A model generated the notes under the pieces. It ran no database searches. It was not told where the DNA came from and saw nothing but the letters and a program-made list of their open reading frames with translations. A stretch of DNA of 64,000 nucleotides from Salinibacter sp. 10B (GTDB lineage Bacteria; Bacteroidota; Rhodothermia; Rhodothermales; Salinibacteraceae), in the NCBI RefSeq assembly GCF_002954405.1, contig NZ_MQWC01000004.1, positions 2,531,909-2,595,908 on the forward strand. Direction: 5' to 3'. The translations under genes were made by a program, and so were the position numbers. Within the stretch, counting starts at the first letter, position 1; each line of letters opens with the position of its first letter. This document shows positions 19,814 through 28,471 of this stretch, piece by piece.

Positions 19814-20746
19814 ATGATGGCATTTCTCTTTCCCGGGCAGGGGTCGCAATCAGTGGGCATGGGCTACGAACTCTTTGAGCAGCATCCCGAGGCTCGGGCG
19901 CGCTTCGAGGCGGCCAACGACTTGCTGGACGACGTCGACCTTCTGACGTTCATGTTTGGGCTCGACTCCAGTGTCGCGGAGCCGGCCGAGCGGTTGAAGC
20001 AGACGGCGATCACACAGCCGGCGCTCTACACGCACAGCCTGGCGGCTGCGGCGGTACTGGAGGCCAAGGGGGTTCAGCCGGACCAGGCGGCCGGGCACAG
20101 CCTGGGGGAGTATAGCGCGCTGGCGGCTGTTGGGGCGCTCTCCTTCGAGGACGGACTGCGCGTGGTGCGCCGGCGAGGCGAGTTGATGGCGAAGGCCGGT
20201 GAGCAGCGCCCCGGGGCAATGGCGGCCATCATGGGGGCCGACGACGAGGAGGTGGAGGCCGCCTGCACGGCCGTGTCGGACGAGGGCGAGGGCGTCGTAC
20301 AGACCGCCAACTACAACGCGCCCGGACAGATTGTCATCTCCGGAGACGAGGCGGCAGTAGAGAAGGCCACGGCTCGCATCAAAGGACGCGCCATCCCGCT
20401 TCCGGTGAGTGGAGCGTTCCATTCCCCTCTTATGGAGTATGCGCGGGAGGGGCTCCGGGAGGTGCTGGAGGCAGTGACCATCAACGAGCCGGAGTGTCCG
20501 GTGTACTTGAACGTAACGGCTGAGCCCACCGTCGACCCCGACGAGATCCGGCAGCGGCTCATGGAGCAGTTGCTTTCGCCGGTGCGGTGGGCGCAAACAC
20601 TCCGACGCATGCATGCGGATGGGGCCGACCGCTTTATCGAGGTGGGAGCAGGCAATGTGCTGCGAGGCCTCGTTGGGCGCACGCTCGACGACGTCGAGAC
20701 GGCCGGAGCAGGGACGCCCGACGAGATTGAAGCGCTCGTGGGGTGA
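19814..20746 (+). CDS. fabD: Malonyl-CoA:ACP transacylase
   Basis: 310 residues from ATG 19814 (a second ATG follows immediately). The N-terminus AFLFPGQGSQSVGMG and the nucleophile motif GHSLGEYSAL (Ser about 96) are diagnostic, and SGAFHSPLM carries the catalytic His. It loads malonyl groups onto ACP. The frame is open upstream, but that part lies in repeat B and is not counted as coding. Confidence 0.96.
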   Translation: MMAFLFPGQGSQSVGMGYELFEQHPEARARFEAANDLLDDVDLLTFMFGLDSSVAEPAERLKQTAITQPALYTHSLAAAAVLEAKGVQPDQAAGHSLGEYSALAAVGALSFEDGLRVVRRRGELMAKAGEQRPGAMAAIMGADDEEVEAACTAVSDEGEGVVQTANYNAPGQIVISGDEAAVEKATARIKGRAIPLPVSGAFHSPLMEYAREGLREVLEAVTINEPECPVYLNVTAEPTVDPDEIRQRLMEQLLSPVRWAQTLRRMHADGADRFIEVGAGNVLRGLVGRTLDDVETAGAGTPDEIEALVG

Positions 20747-20864
20747 GGCCGGAGCGACGGCTGGTCCTCTCCGGGTTTGGAACGAAGAGGAGCCGGTGGG
20801 GAACGCTGCTCGTGTGCCGTGAGTGCTACACGGTCCGCTCTCGCGTGCCCATTCTCCTCCTGTC

Positions 20865-21725
20865 ATGGTTCCGTCTCTCCCGCGGTCTCGGCTTTTCGTC
20901 GTTCTCCTGTTGCCTCTGTTTGCACTCCTCAGCGGCTGTGCCGGCGGAGGGACCTACAGCCTTAATCCGGGCGACATTGCAGAGAGATATCTGCCGACGA
21001 CTCGGTCAGTCGATCATCATCCGGACTCGCTTCGGTCCTTTTCAATTACAGAGAACGAAAATACGCTCCAGGCGAACGTTGAGGGAAGCTACGAAGCGCT
21101 CCATCGAAAGTGGTCCTGCACGTTCCAAAGCCTGGACACAAGGGCAAGCCAGCGAACCTACAGCTATGCGACGCTGCGGAGCAAAGAGATTGCCCTCGCC
21201 TCCCTCGAAGCGGAAATCGGATTCTCGTCGCTGACCAAAGAGCGGGCCCGACAGTTGCTGAAGGAACGGACGAAAGAGTACCAGAACGCCATTCAAATCG
21301 ACCTGTACTGGTTTCAGTCTGATGGCAGTACGCTCGTAGCGGGTCCGGGGTCACGGGTCGAGCTTGTGATCGATGGAGAGCCGTACCGCCCGGTGGAGGA
21401 GTCGAATGGGCCGCTCCGGGAGGCCTTTCTCCTGCAGGGCGACGGGCGTTCGCTCTATCGCCGGAATATCTTCTATTTTGCCCGCACCGTCGACGGGACC
21501 GACATTTTGGAGGATGCTACTCGTGTGGTGCTGACCATCAACCGAACCGGCAGGCGTGTTCGGTTCAGTTGGACATGGGAAGCGGAGGGGGAGTCAGAGG
21601 TCCGTCTCGGGCGGCGGCGTCCCGAACAATCCGTTGCCGCTCGGAGGGAGGACGCGTTCCACACATCGCCATACTCACTCTTTTTTCCGTCAACAGAACC
21701 GATTCGTCTTATCCATGACCGTTGA
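20865..21725 (+). CDS. Lipoprotein of unknown function inside the fab operon
   Basis: 286 residues from ATG 20865, chosen because it gives a clean lipoprotein signal (RSRLFVVLLLPLFALLSGC, lipobox LSGC). The mature protein has no recognised domain. It is mixed alpha/beta, with an Arg/Glu-rich helix at about residues 105-140 and a C-terminal strand-rich part (RVVLTINRTGRRVRFSWTW). Its last 11 bp overlap the fabG start, so it is almost certainly co-transcribed and perhaps translationally coupled. fabG or acpP usually follows fabD directly, so this is an insertion into a conserved operon. An envelope role linked to lipid synthesis is only a guess. Confidence 0.8.
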   Translation: MVPSLPRSRLFVVLLLPLFALLSGCAGGGTYSLNPGDIAERYLPTTRSVDHHPDSLRSFSITENENTLQANVEGSYEALHRKWSCTFQSLDTRASQRTYSYATLRSKEIALASLEAEIGFSSLTKERARQLLKERTKEYQNAIQIDLYWFQSDGSTLVAGPGSRVELVIDGEPYRPVEESNGPLREAFLLQGDGRSLYRRNIFYFARTVDGTDILEDATRVVLTINRTGRRVRFSWTWEAEGESEVRLGRRRPEQSVAARREDAFHTSPYSLFFPSTEPIRLIHDR

Positions 21726-22461
21726 TTTCGACGGCACGACTGTTCTCGTAACGGGCGGGACCCGGGGCATTGGGCGCGCCATCGTGCAAAAATTTGCAGA
21801 GGCCGGAGCCCGTGTCGCGTTCACGTACCGCTCGTCTGCTGCCGAAGCCGAAGCGCTGGTGGAGGAGCTTGAAGAGCAGGGCACTGAGGCCTTTTCCCTA
21901 CAGGGGGACGTGGCCGACTTCGACGTGGCACAGTCGCACGTGGACGCGGTGCTCGACCGCTGGGACACGCTCGACGTCCTGGTCAACAATGCCGGCATCA
22001 CGCGAGATGGGCTCATGCTGCGCCTCGAGGAGGAAGACTGGGACGCCGTTCTCGATACGAACCTCAAAGGGGTCTTCAACTTCTCGAAGGCGGCCTACCG
22101 GCCCATGATGCGCAGCGGAGGCTCGATCATAAACATCTCCTCCGTGGTGGGCACCACTGGAAATGCCGGCCAGACCAACTATGCTGCGTCCAAGGCCGGT
22201 GTCGTGGGCTTTTCGAAGAGTCTCGCCAAAGAGCTCGGCAGCCGAGACGTGAACGTGAACGTCGTGGCGCCCGGCTACGTACAGACCGACATGACCGACG
22301 AGCTCGACGACGACACCCGCGACAGCATTCTTGACGCCGTTCCTCTCGATCGGCTCGCTGACCCCAGCGAAATTGCCAAGTCGGTGCTTTTTCTTGCTTC
22401 TCCGGCCGCCGACTACATTACCGGTCACGTCCTTCACGTAAATGGAGGACTGTCGATGTAA
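21715..22461 (+). CDS. fabG: 3-oxoacyl-ACP reductase
   Basis: 248 residues from ATG 21715, matching the family's length. It is a classical short-chain dehydrogenase: TGGTRGIG cofactor motif at residues 13-20, NNAG at 91-94, and catalytic Ser143, Tyr156 and Lys160 (YAASK). It ends with YITGHVLHVNGGLSM, the usual FabG C-terminus. NADPH-dependent reduction of 3-oxoacyl-ACP is inferred from operon context. Confidence 0.95.
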   Translation: MTVDFDGTTVLVTGGTRGIGRAIVQKFAEAGARVAFTYRSSAAEAEALVEELEEQGTEAFSLQGDVADFDVAQSHVDAVLDRWDTLDVLVNNAGITRDGLMLRLEEEDWDAVLDTNLKGVFNFSKAAYRPMMRSGGSIINISSVVGTTGNAGQTNYAASKAGVVGFSKSLAKELGSRDVNVNVVAPGYVQTDMTDELDDDTRDSILDAVPLDRLADPSEIAKSVLFLASPAADYITGHVLHVNGGLSM

Positions 22462-22644
22462 ACATCCTCAAAACAGGCGGGCCCGACACGCGAAATTCGA
22501 AGAATGAAAGAGGATCGTTCGGGCACTGCGTTCGTAGCACTCTTCCAGCGCGTATGAACGGGCAGTCCTTCCGCCCACGCCCCTCCCGTGCTGGGTGCCC
22601 ACCTGCTCTTGCTGTATTGAACTTGGAACTCAGACGCCTGGCTG

Positions 22645-24078
22645 ATGGCCCCTGATATCTCGGAGAGTCCGTACACGAACGTCATCGACCTTACTTCGAA
22701 AGCGCAGGAGAAAGAGCGGCGCGAAAAGATGGATAGTGGGCTGCGCGAGCCGGATCCCCCGCTCGACGAGATCACGGTCGACCAACTGCCCGAAGAAATT
22801 GATCAGGCCATGCGGGCGGCGGGATGGGACGATCTCATGGAGGTGCAGCGCAAGGCCCTTCCCTACATTCTGGAAGGGCGCGACCTCATCGTACAGTCGC
22901 ATACGGGCTCGGGAAAAACCGGGGCCTTCCTGTTACCCCTCTTTCAGCTGCTCAATCCCGACAAGAAGGAGCAGCAGGTCCTGATTCTCACGCCCACGCG
23001 CGAGCTGGCCCGCCAGATCCACGAGGAGTTTGAGCGGATGAAGATCGCTACGCCCCAGACCAATCGACTGGAGGCGGCTCTCATCTACGGAGGCGTCGGC
23101 TATGGGCCACAAATCGAGGCCCTGGAAAAGGGAGCGCAGGCCGTAATCGGCACGCCGGGCCGCGTGCTCGACCACCTCAAGAAAAACAACTTCGACGCCT
23201 CTACCATCCGGATGCTCGTGCTCGACGAGGCCGACGAGATGCTGTCGATGGGTTTCTATCCGGACATGAAAGACATCGTGGATTACCTTCCGCAGAACCG
23301 GGAGTCGCACATGTATAGCGCCACGATGCCCCCGAAGGTGCGATCGGTGGCCCGCGAGTTTCTCGACGATCCCGGCTTCCTATCGCTCAGCAGCGACAAG
23401 GTGAGCGTCGATGAGATTAAGTACCGCTACTATTTGGTGACTCCGATGGAGAAGGATCGGACACTGGAGCGGCTGCTGGAGATGGAAGAGCCGGAGTCGG
23501 CCCTTATCTTTGCCAACACGAAGCGGGAGGTGCGCTACCTCGACCGCTTCCTTAGCAACAAGGGCTACGACGTGGATCAAATGTCCGGCGACCTTTCTCA
23601 GCGAGACCGAGAGAAGGCGCTCGATCGGCTTCGAGAAGGAGAACTCCGTCTCCTCGTTGCGACGGACGTTGCGGCACGCGGCATTGACGTGTCTGATCTC
23701 AGCCACGTCTTCATCTACGACGTCCCACAGGACCACGAATACATCATTCACCGCTCTGGGCGCACGGCGCGCGCCGGGAAAACGGGCACGACCATCGTTC
23801 TCGCCACGCATGAGGACGAGTTCGAGCTCAAGCGGATGGCCAACACCTACGACATCGACATCGAAAAGGCGGAGCTGCCCGAGGATCCTCACCGCACGGC
23901 CACCGAACTGCTGGAGGAGCGCTACGAAGAGGACGGGTATCCCCGCGATGACGTCGAGGAGTTTGTGCCGTTGGTACAAGAGCTTTCCGAGGAGCGTCCC
24001 GAGCTGCTGGCGTCGCTGGTAACCGATCTCTACGTGCAGTCGAAGGAGGAGGACAGTGAAGCAGAGGGGGAAGAGTAA
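22645..24078 (+). CDS. DEAD-box ATP-dependent RNA helicase (CshA/DeaD type)
   Basis: 477 residues. Motifs in order: an upstream Q-motif region ending EVQRKALPYILEGRD, motif I HTGSGKT, Ia PTRELARQI, II LDEADEML, III SATMP, IV LIFANTKREV, V VATDVAARGIDV and VI HRSGRTARAGKTG. An acidic C-terminal extension of about 80 residues (ending SEAEGEE) replaces the basic tails found in non-halophiles. Likely role: RNA unwinding in ribosome assembly or mRNA decay. Confidence 0.94.
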   Translation: MAPDISESPYTNVIDLTSKAQEKERREKMDSGLREPDPPLDEITVDQLPEEIDQAMRAAGWDDLMEVQRKALPYILEGRDLIVQSHTGSGKTGAFLLPLFQLLNPDKKEQQVLILTPTRELARQIHEEFERMKIATPQTNRLEAALIYGGVGYGPQIEALEKGAQAVIGTPGRVLDHLKKNNFDASTIRMLVLDEADEMLSMGFYPDMKDIVDYLPQNRESHMYSATMPPKVRSVAREFLDDPGFLSLSSDKVSVDEIKYRYYLVTPMEKDRTLERLLEMEEPESALIFANTKREVRYLDRFLSNKGYDVDQMSGDLSQRDREKALDRLREGELRLLVATDVAARGIDVSDLSHVFIYDVPQDHEYIIHRSGRTARAGKTGTTIVLATHEDEFELKRMANTYDIDIEKAELPEDPHRTATELLEERYEEDGYPRDDVEEFVPLVQELSEERPELLASLVTDLYVQSKEEDSEAEGEE

Positions 24079-24751
24079 GGCTGGGGCCGGGGGCGAAAGG
24101 GAAATACGCCTGCGACGGCGTTCAGCGTAGGGGGCATTTTGTTTCGGGCGTTTCGGAATTGCCGGTCCCGACCGGCAGAGGATGAGCGGCGAGCCCGTTG
24201 ATGTTCACGTCTGGCGGCACCAATCGAGAGCCTCGCTAAAGTGGATCGCACATTGCCGCGGCCGGATCGTCTCCTCCGTTCGGGACGTGCCTCGTCTGCC
24301 GACACCGATCTGGAGCGACAAGGACCGATGATAGAAATGGGCGTCCGGATGGCACCGACCGATCCCATATTCCGTCACGAGCCCTCCAACAGGAGAGAAT
24401 CGTTGTATTGACCCACTCTTTTCACAATCTTTGATGGAAGGAGGGCGTTGGGCCGGGCTGTACGATCGGAAAAATGAGTGTTGTGTTTGGGACATGCTGT
24501 CGTCTTTTCTAAAGAATAGTGCCAGCGGACCGAGGGTGGAGACCGTAGTCTTTCGTTGTTTTAAGGCAATGGCCGGTTCTCTTTTTCTTCGTTGGTCTCA
24601 TTCTTGCGGCCGCTATGATGGTCGTCTACACCGAACCTTAACGTATTTGGTCCGGTATATACCATGCGTTTCCTAATTTGAACGGTTCGATTCGAACCGG
24701 TCCGCATCTCTCTACAACCGTTGCCCTGCGCCCCTAGGCAACGCCCCGATC
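24079..24751. other. Long intergenic region upstream of the histidine kinase
   Basis: 673 bp without a convincing gene; the open frames lack motifs and codon bias. The first part is GC-rich, with a weak hairpin ACGCC/GGCGT near 24104. The last 120 bp are AT-richer and hold promoter-like elements (GTATTTGG, TAATTTG) and a perfect 17-bp palindrome (listed separately). Confidence 0.35.
24683..24699. promoter_or_regulatory. Perfect palindrome, probable operator
   Basis: CGGTTCGA-T-TCGAACCG: two perfect 8-bp half sites around one T. It starts 69 bp upstream of the histidine kinase ATG and directly follows TAATTTG, which resembles the Bacteroidota -7 element. The dyad geometry suits a dimeric repressor. 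The regulator is unknown. Confidence 0.55.
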
Positions 24752-26542
24752 ATGTTTTCGCCGACTGAAACCGGCCATGCCGTCGACCAGAGCCAGATCG
24801 CCGCGCAGTATGCACGGCGTCTCCGGGCGACGATTGTGGCCCTTCTGCTGATCGGAATGGTGCCGTTTGGGCTGCCCTGGTGGATTGCCGGGCTTGCGGT
24901 CGTTGTTGCCGGAATCCTGGACGCCGGGTTCTGGTGGTCGCGTCATCGCGTCAAGGGACTGCTCTCGCCGGAGCTTGCCAACGCGGCCCTTGACCTCTTG
25001 CCCGCTGTGTTTTTCGTGCTTGATCAGAGCGGGCGTATTCAGTACTGGAATGCCCGGTTTTCCGACCTGTCCGGACATGAGTCTGAGAATCTGTTTGGGC
25101 GTCGGCTCTACCGCTTCTTTGAAGGCGACGATCGGCAGAACGTCATCGTAGCGGTCACGCGCGCCCTCACCCGGGGGACATCCACCGTAGAGGCCGAGTT
25201 TGTGGGCGAGGAGGGCGAGACGATTCCAATGTTGCTTACGGGGATACGGGTGAACCTGGGAGGGACCTATCGCCTCATCGGGGTGGGGCAGGACATCAGT
25301 GCGCGAAAGGAGGCGGAGGCAGAGTTGCGGCGGCAGGAGGCGCGGTACCGGCTGCTGGCCGAGAATGTGACCGACGTGGTCACGCATCTGGATCCGTCGA
25401 CCACGCTTCTGTACGTGTCGCCCTCGGTGAAGAACCTGCTCGGCTATGAGCCCGACGAGCTGACCGGCGAGCGGGCGATCGACTACGTTCATCCAGACGA
25501 CCGGGAGCCGACCAAGCAGGCCGTCCAACGGGCGCTTGCTCGGGGACACCGGCCTCGTGCCGAATTTCGCATCCGGACCAAGCACCGCGGATATCTTTGG
25601 GTGGAGTCGGTGGGCAAAGAGCTGGAGGGAGAGGGCGCCCGGCGCGAGCTTGTCATCACGACCCGCGACATTTCGGAACGGAAGGCCCGCGAACGCGACC
25701 TCGTCGAGGCCCGGGACACGGCCGAGGAGGCGCGGCAAGAGGCCGAACGGGCGCGAGAGGACGCCGAACAGGCCAACCGATTGAAATCGGCCTTTCTCGC
25801 CAACATGAGCCACGAGATTCGCACTCCCCTCACGAGTGTCATTGGCTTCTCGGAGGTGCTCGAAGAGGAGGTGGAGGAGGACTACGCTCGCTTTGCGCGC
25901 CTCATTCGGGAGAGCAGCACTCGGCTCAAAGATGTGCTCAACTCTGTGTTGCGTCTCTCCAAGCTGGAGGTGGGGGCCGTCGAGTTCGAGCCCGAAGAGC
26001 TGGATCTCGCAACGGAGGTCAAACGCACGGTGGAGCTTCTGCAACCGCAGGCTGAGGACAAGGACCTTACGCTTCACATGGACGCCCCGGAGGAGTTGCA
26101 CGCCTGTCTCGATCCTGGCGCCACCGGGCGGATTCTGGATAATCTCGTGAGCAATGCCATCAAGTATACGCCGCAGGGGGGACGGGTGGATGTGCGTCTG
26201 CGGGCCTCCGAGGAGGGGGCCGAGTTAACGGTGGACGATACCGGAAAGGGCATTGAGGAGGACCTTCTGCCCAACCTCTTCGAGCCGTTTGTGCAGGCCC
26301 CCGGGGAAGATGGACGAGACGAAGGCAGTGGGCTGGGACTGGCCATTACCAAGCGGCTCGTAGAGGGAATGGACGGGGAGATTGAAGTGGAAACGGAACC
26401 GGGCGAAGGGACCTGCTTCACGGTCCGGTTTCACACCGACCGCTGCATTTTTCAGAATGGGGCGGCGACCCATTCGTCCCCGTCTTCCGATGAAGAAGAG
26501 CCGGTTCCGAAGGAGGCCGGAGCGGGCGCTCAGTCGGGCTAA
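24752..26542 (+). CDS. Hybrid-free PAS sensor histidine kinase
   Basis: 596 residues. Two hydrophobic segments near the N-terminus (about 29-65) anchor it in the membrane with only a short loop between them. Two PAS domains follow (about 85-190 and 195-310, the second with the PAC-type end LVITTRDISERKARER), then a coiled-coil linker, HisKA with phospho-acceptor His354 in NMSHEIRTPLTS, and HATPase_c with N box DNLVSNAIKYTPQ, G1 DTGKGIEED and G2 GSGLGLAI. No receiver domain and no adjacent response regulator, so it is an orphan kinase. The short periplasmic loop suggests cytoplasmic PAS sensing (redox, ligand or light). Confidence 0.93.
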   Translation: MFSPTETGHAVDQSQIAAQYARRLRATIVALLLIGMVPFGLPWWIAGLAVVVAGILDAGFWWSRHRVKGLLSPELANAALDLLPAVFFVLDQSGRIQYWNARFSDLSGHESENLFGRRLYRFFEGDDRQNVIVAVTRALTRGTSTVEAEFVGEEGETIPMLLTGIRVNLGGTYRLIGVGQDISARKEAEAELRRQEARYRLLAENVTDVVTHLDPSTTLLYVSPSVKNLLGYEPDELTGERAIDYVHPDDREPTKQAVQRALARGHRPRAEFRIRTKHRGYLWVESVGKELEGEGARRELVITTRDISERKARERDLVEARDTAEEARQEAERAREDAEQANRLKSAFLANMSHEIRTPLTSVIGFSEVLEEEVEEDYARFARLIRESSTRLKDVLNSVLRLSKLEVGAVEFEPEELDLATEVKRTVELLQPQAEDKDLTLHMDAPEELHACLDPGATGRILDNLVSNAIKYTPQGGRVDVRLRASEEGAELTVDDTGKGIEEDLLPNLFEPFVQAPGEDGRDEGSGLGLAITKRLVEGMDGEIEVETEPGEGTCFTVRFHTDRCIFQNGAATHSSPSSDEEEPVPKEAGAGAQSG

Positions 26543-26571
26543 CCCCCTTTGATAGAACGAGGGACGTGTCG

Positions 26572-26802
26572 TCAGGGGGATGTATCGGCCTCCATCACCC
26601 GTTCCGCAAGTCGGTACGCAATGAGACCGCCGGCCGCGAAGATGACCCCGTAGAGACCCAACGGGTTCTCCGCACTACTGATGGATTCGTATACTAGGGC
26701 GGAGCCACCGGCAGCCATCCCGCCCGCCAGAATGAAAATGAGAACGTGTACTACCCAGCGGCCCAGTGCCTGGCCCGGGGATAGAGACGACTGATTAGGC
26801 AT
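26572..26802 (-). CDS. Small two-helix membrane protein, unknown
   Basis: 76 residues with two hydrophobic segments (about 17-38 and 49-65) joined by a short loop (ESISSAENPLG), ending in RLAERVMEADTSP. The layout recalls small AtpZ/AtpI-like or DUF-type membrane proteins, but no family is recognised. It lies convergent to the histidine kinase, 29 bp from its stop. Confidence 0.6.
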   Translation of the reverse strand: MPNQSSLSPGQALGRWVVHVLIFILAGGMAAGGSALVYESISSAENPLGLYGVIFAAGGLIAYRLAERVMEADTSP

Positions 26803-26944
26803 AAATCAAGAGACGTTTGGTTGAGGGACAGCGCATCGAACGTAGAAGAAAACGACGATAACGACAACCGCAAGGGCAGTTTGGTGGGGATCAAGCAGTG
26901 TACGTCATCTCCTCTTTCTTCACTAGACCACGTTCTGTAATCCG

Positions 26945-27331
26945 ATGAATACGAAGCTTTTCATGTCTACGAGTGGTATCTTTCTTGGGTTTTTCGGGAT
27001 TACCATTTCTTTTTTCCCGCGAGAAATATTGACGGCTCTTGGGGCGACGCCCGATGAGGTGTCGTTGGTACTAGCGAACATGGTCGGGGCAATGTACTTA
27101 GGGGTTGGGATGCTCAATTGGATGGCACGTGGGAACCTCATCGGAGGAGTGTATAGCCGACCCGTGGCATTGGGCAACTTTGTCCTGTTTGTCATGATTG
27201 CAATTACATTGTCGAAGCAGGTGCTGGCCAGCTCGAATGCAGTTGTGTACGCAATCGGAGGGGCCTTGCACGCTGTTTTTGCGGGGGGATTTGGGTACGT
27301 ACTGTTTGGAAAAGGGGGACAGTGCGGCTGA
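26945..27331 (+). CDS. Four-helix integral membrane protein, unknown
   Basis: 128 residues with four predicted membrane helices (about 7-27, 40-60, 73-90 and 98-121) and very few charges, unlike its acidic neighbours. Conserved-looking features are SFFPREILTALGA after helix 1 and GAMYLGVGMLNWMARG in helix 2. It resembles small DUF4345-like membrane proteins by topology only. The gene has lower GC than average. Function unknown. Confidence 0.65.
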   Translation: MNTKLFMSTSGIFLGFFGITISFFPREILTALGATPDEVSLVLANMVGAMYLGVGMLNWMARGNLIGGVYSRPVALGNFVLFVMIAITLSKQVLASSNAVVYAIGGALHAVFAGGFGYVLFGKGGQCG

Positions 27332-27483
27332 CGGTGGGGGGACTGGCGCACTGCTGCTGATCCCCGTGATCGGTCCTCCCGCATTCAGTAGGGGCGATTC
27401 ACCTCATCATTTCGTTTTGTTTAAGTGTTCCCGGGAATGCTTTTTTGTATACTGGTGTTAACAGTATAGAATAAAAGTTTGCA

Positions 27484-27521
27484 AAGCGCTGCTCCCGACG
27501 GGGTCGGGCAGCGCTTTTTTT
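27484..27521 (+). terminator. Strong intrinsic terminator
   Basis: AAGCGCTGC ... GCAGCGCTT perfect 9-bp stem, with additional inner pairing (CCCGA/TCGGG), followed by TTTTTTTATTT. It lies 150 bp after the four-helix membrane protein and only about 30 bp after a TATACTGGT promoter-like core (27451-27459), so it could also end a very short transcript. Confidence 0.85.
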
Positions 27522-27575
27522 ATTTCGGTCTCGTTTTTTCTTGGTGGAGGTGGGCGTGGGGAGGCGGAGGGGCCT

Positions 27576-28125
27576 GTGCCGGTAGACCATGCCATCCGTG
27601 GGCTCGGGCCGGTCGAAGTCACTGTGGCCGATCAAGATGCTCCCCGGCAGGCGATGACGGAGGTCTTCGGCTTTCGGGAGGCGGGATCCTATGAGGTCGA
27701 GCCAGGGAAGACAGAGGACGAATCCCTTGCGCTGTACCCACCCCTCTGGCCACGGCGACGGTGTTTGACGGGGCCCGGTGGGGGGGGAAATGCACGTCAT
27801 TGAGCGTGCAGAGGGGGAGCGAGAAAGACTTGGAAGAGGCGGGGTTCATCATGTTGCTCTCCGTACCCCGACAGCGACACGATTCGTTGGTGGCACGACC
27901 GCATCTCCAGCGCCGGTCCAATTCCGTCCCCGGTCATTGATCGCCACTACTTTGAGTCGGTATACACCCGTGAGCTGGGGACATTCTCATCGGAAATTGC
28001 GACGGACACTGGAGCCCCATTCCCGGTGGAAGAAGCGGCTGCCGGTACGGTGGCTTCCACCGTCGCTGGAGCCGCAACGGGAGGAGATTGAAGCTCGACT
28101 CCAGCCGCTGGAGGGAGAGAAGTAG
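27576..28125 (+). pseudogene. Decayed ring-cleaving dioxygenase / glyoxalase-fold (VOC) gene
   Basis: Family-like peptide runs continuously but hops between frames. Frame 1 gives VDHAIRGLGPVEVTVADQDA and LTEVFGFREAG-like sequence. A second frame gives LATATVFDGARWGG. The next gives EMHVIERAEGERERLGRGGVHHVALR. After a shift near 27870 comes RWWHDRISSAGP, PVIDRHYFESVYTRE and IATDTGAPFPVEEAAA. After another near 28035 comes LEPQREEIEARLQPLEGEK and a stop. These are the second-half features of extradiol/ring-cleaving dioxygenases of the vicinal oxygen chelate fold (PcpA/MhqO-like, about 310 residues). At least three frameshifts and loss of the N-terminal half make it non-functional. Confidence 0.85.
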
Positions 28126-28282
28126 CAGGGAATTGCCGAGAGGTCCCCAATAGCGCTTCGGTCAAGCCCTGACCGAATGGTTTCGTCTCTGTCGTTACAG
28201 TATTATCACCCTAAGTTTAACCGTACCCCGGGGGTCGTTTTGTTATACTGGTAACGGACGTGATGATGAAAAATAGAGTTTT

Positions 28283-28311
28283 GCCGCCTGGCAAGTGCCG
28301 GGGGGCTTTTT
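28283..28311 (+). terminator. Probable intrinsic terminator
   Basis: GCCGCCTGGC-AAGT-GCCGGGGGGC stem with one mismatch and one wobble pair, followed by TTTTTC. Upstream, at 28244-28252, is TATACTGGT, the same core as before the 27484 terminator. The two modules bracket the decayed dioxygenase. Confidence 0.6.
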
Positions 28312-28471
28312 CTATGTCTTGCGGGTCCTTTTCTCTCCTCCTTCTCTCTCCGTCGGTCCCGGACCTCTCGATCTTCCAGCATTGTCGCATCGTGACTGAA
28401 ACGATTCGAGCAGCGCGACCACTAAGACGGGAGTAGCCACCTATTTTCGCTCTCCCGATTTTCTCTGCGCT

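Noticed and set aside
24734-26101. Minus-strand open frame opposite the histidine kinase
   Set aside because: It is antisense to PAS and HisKA domains; its composition is shadow-like.
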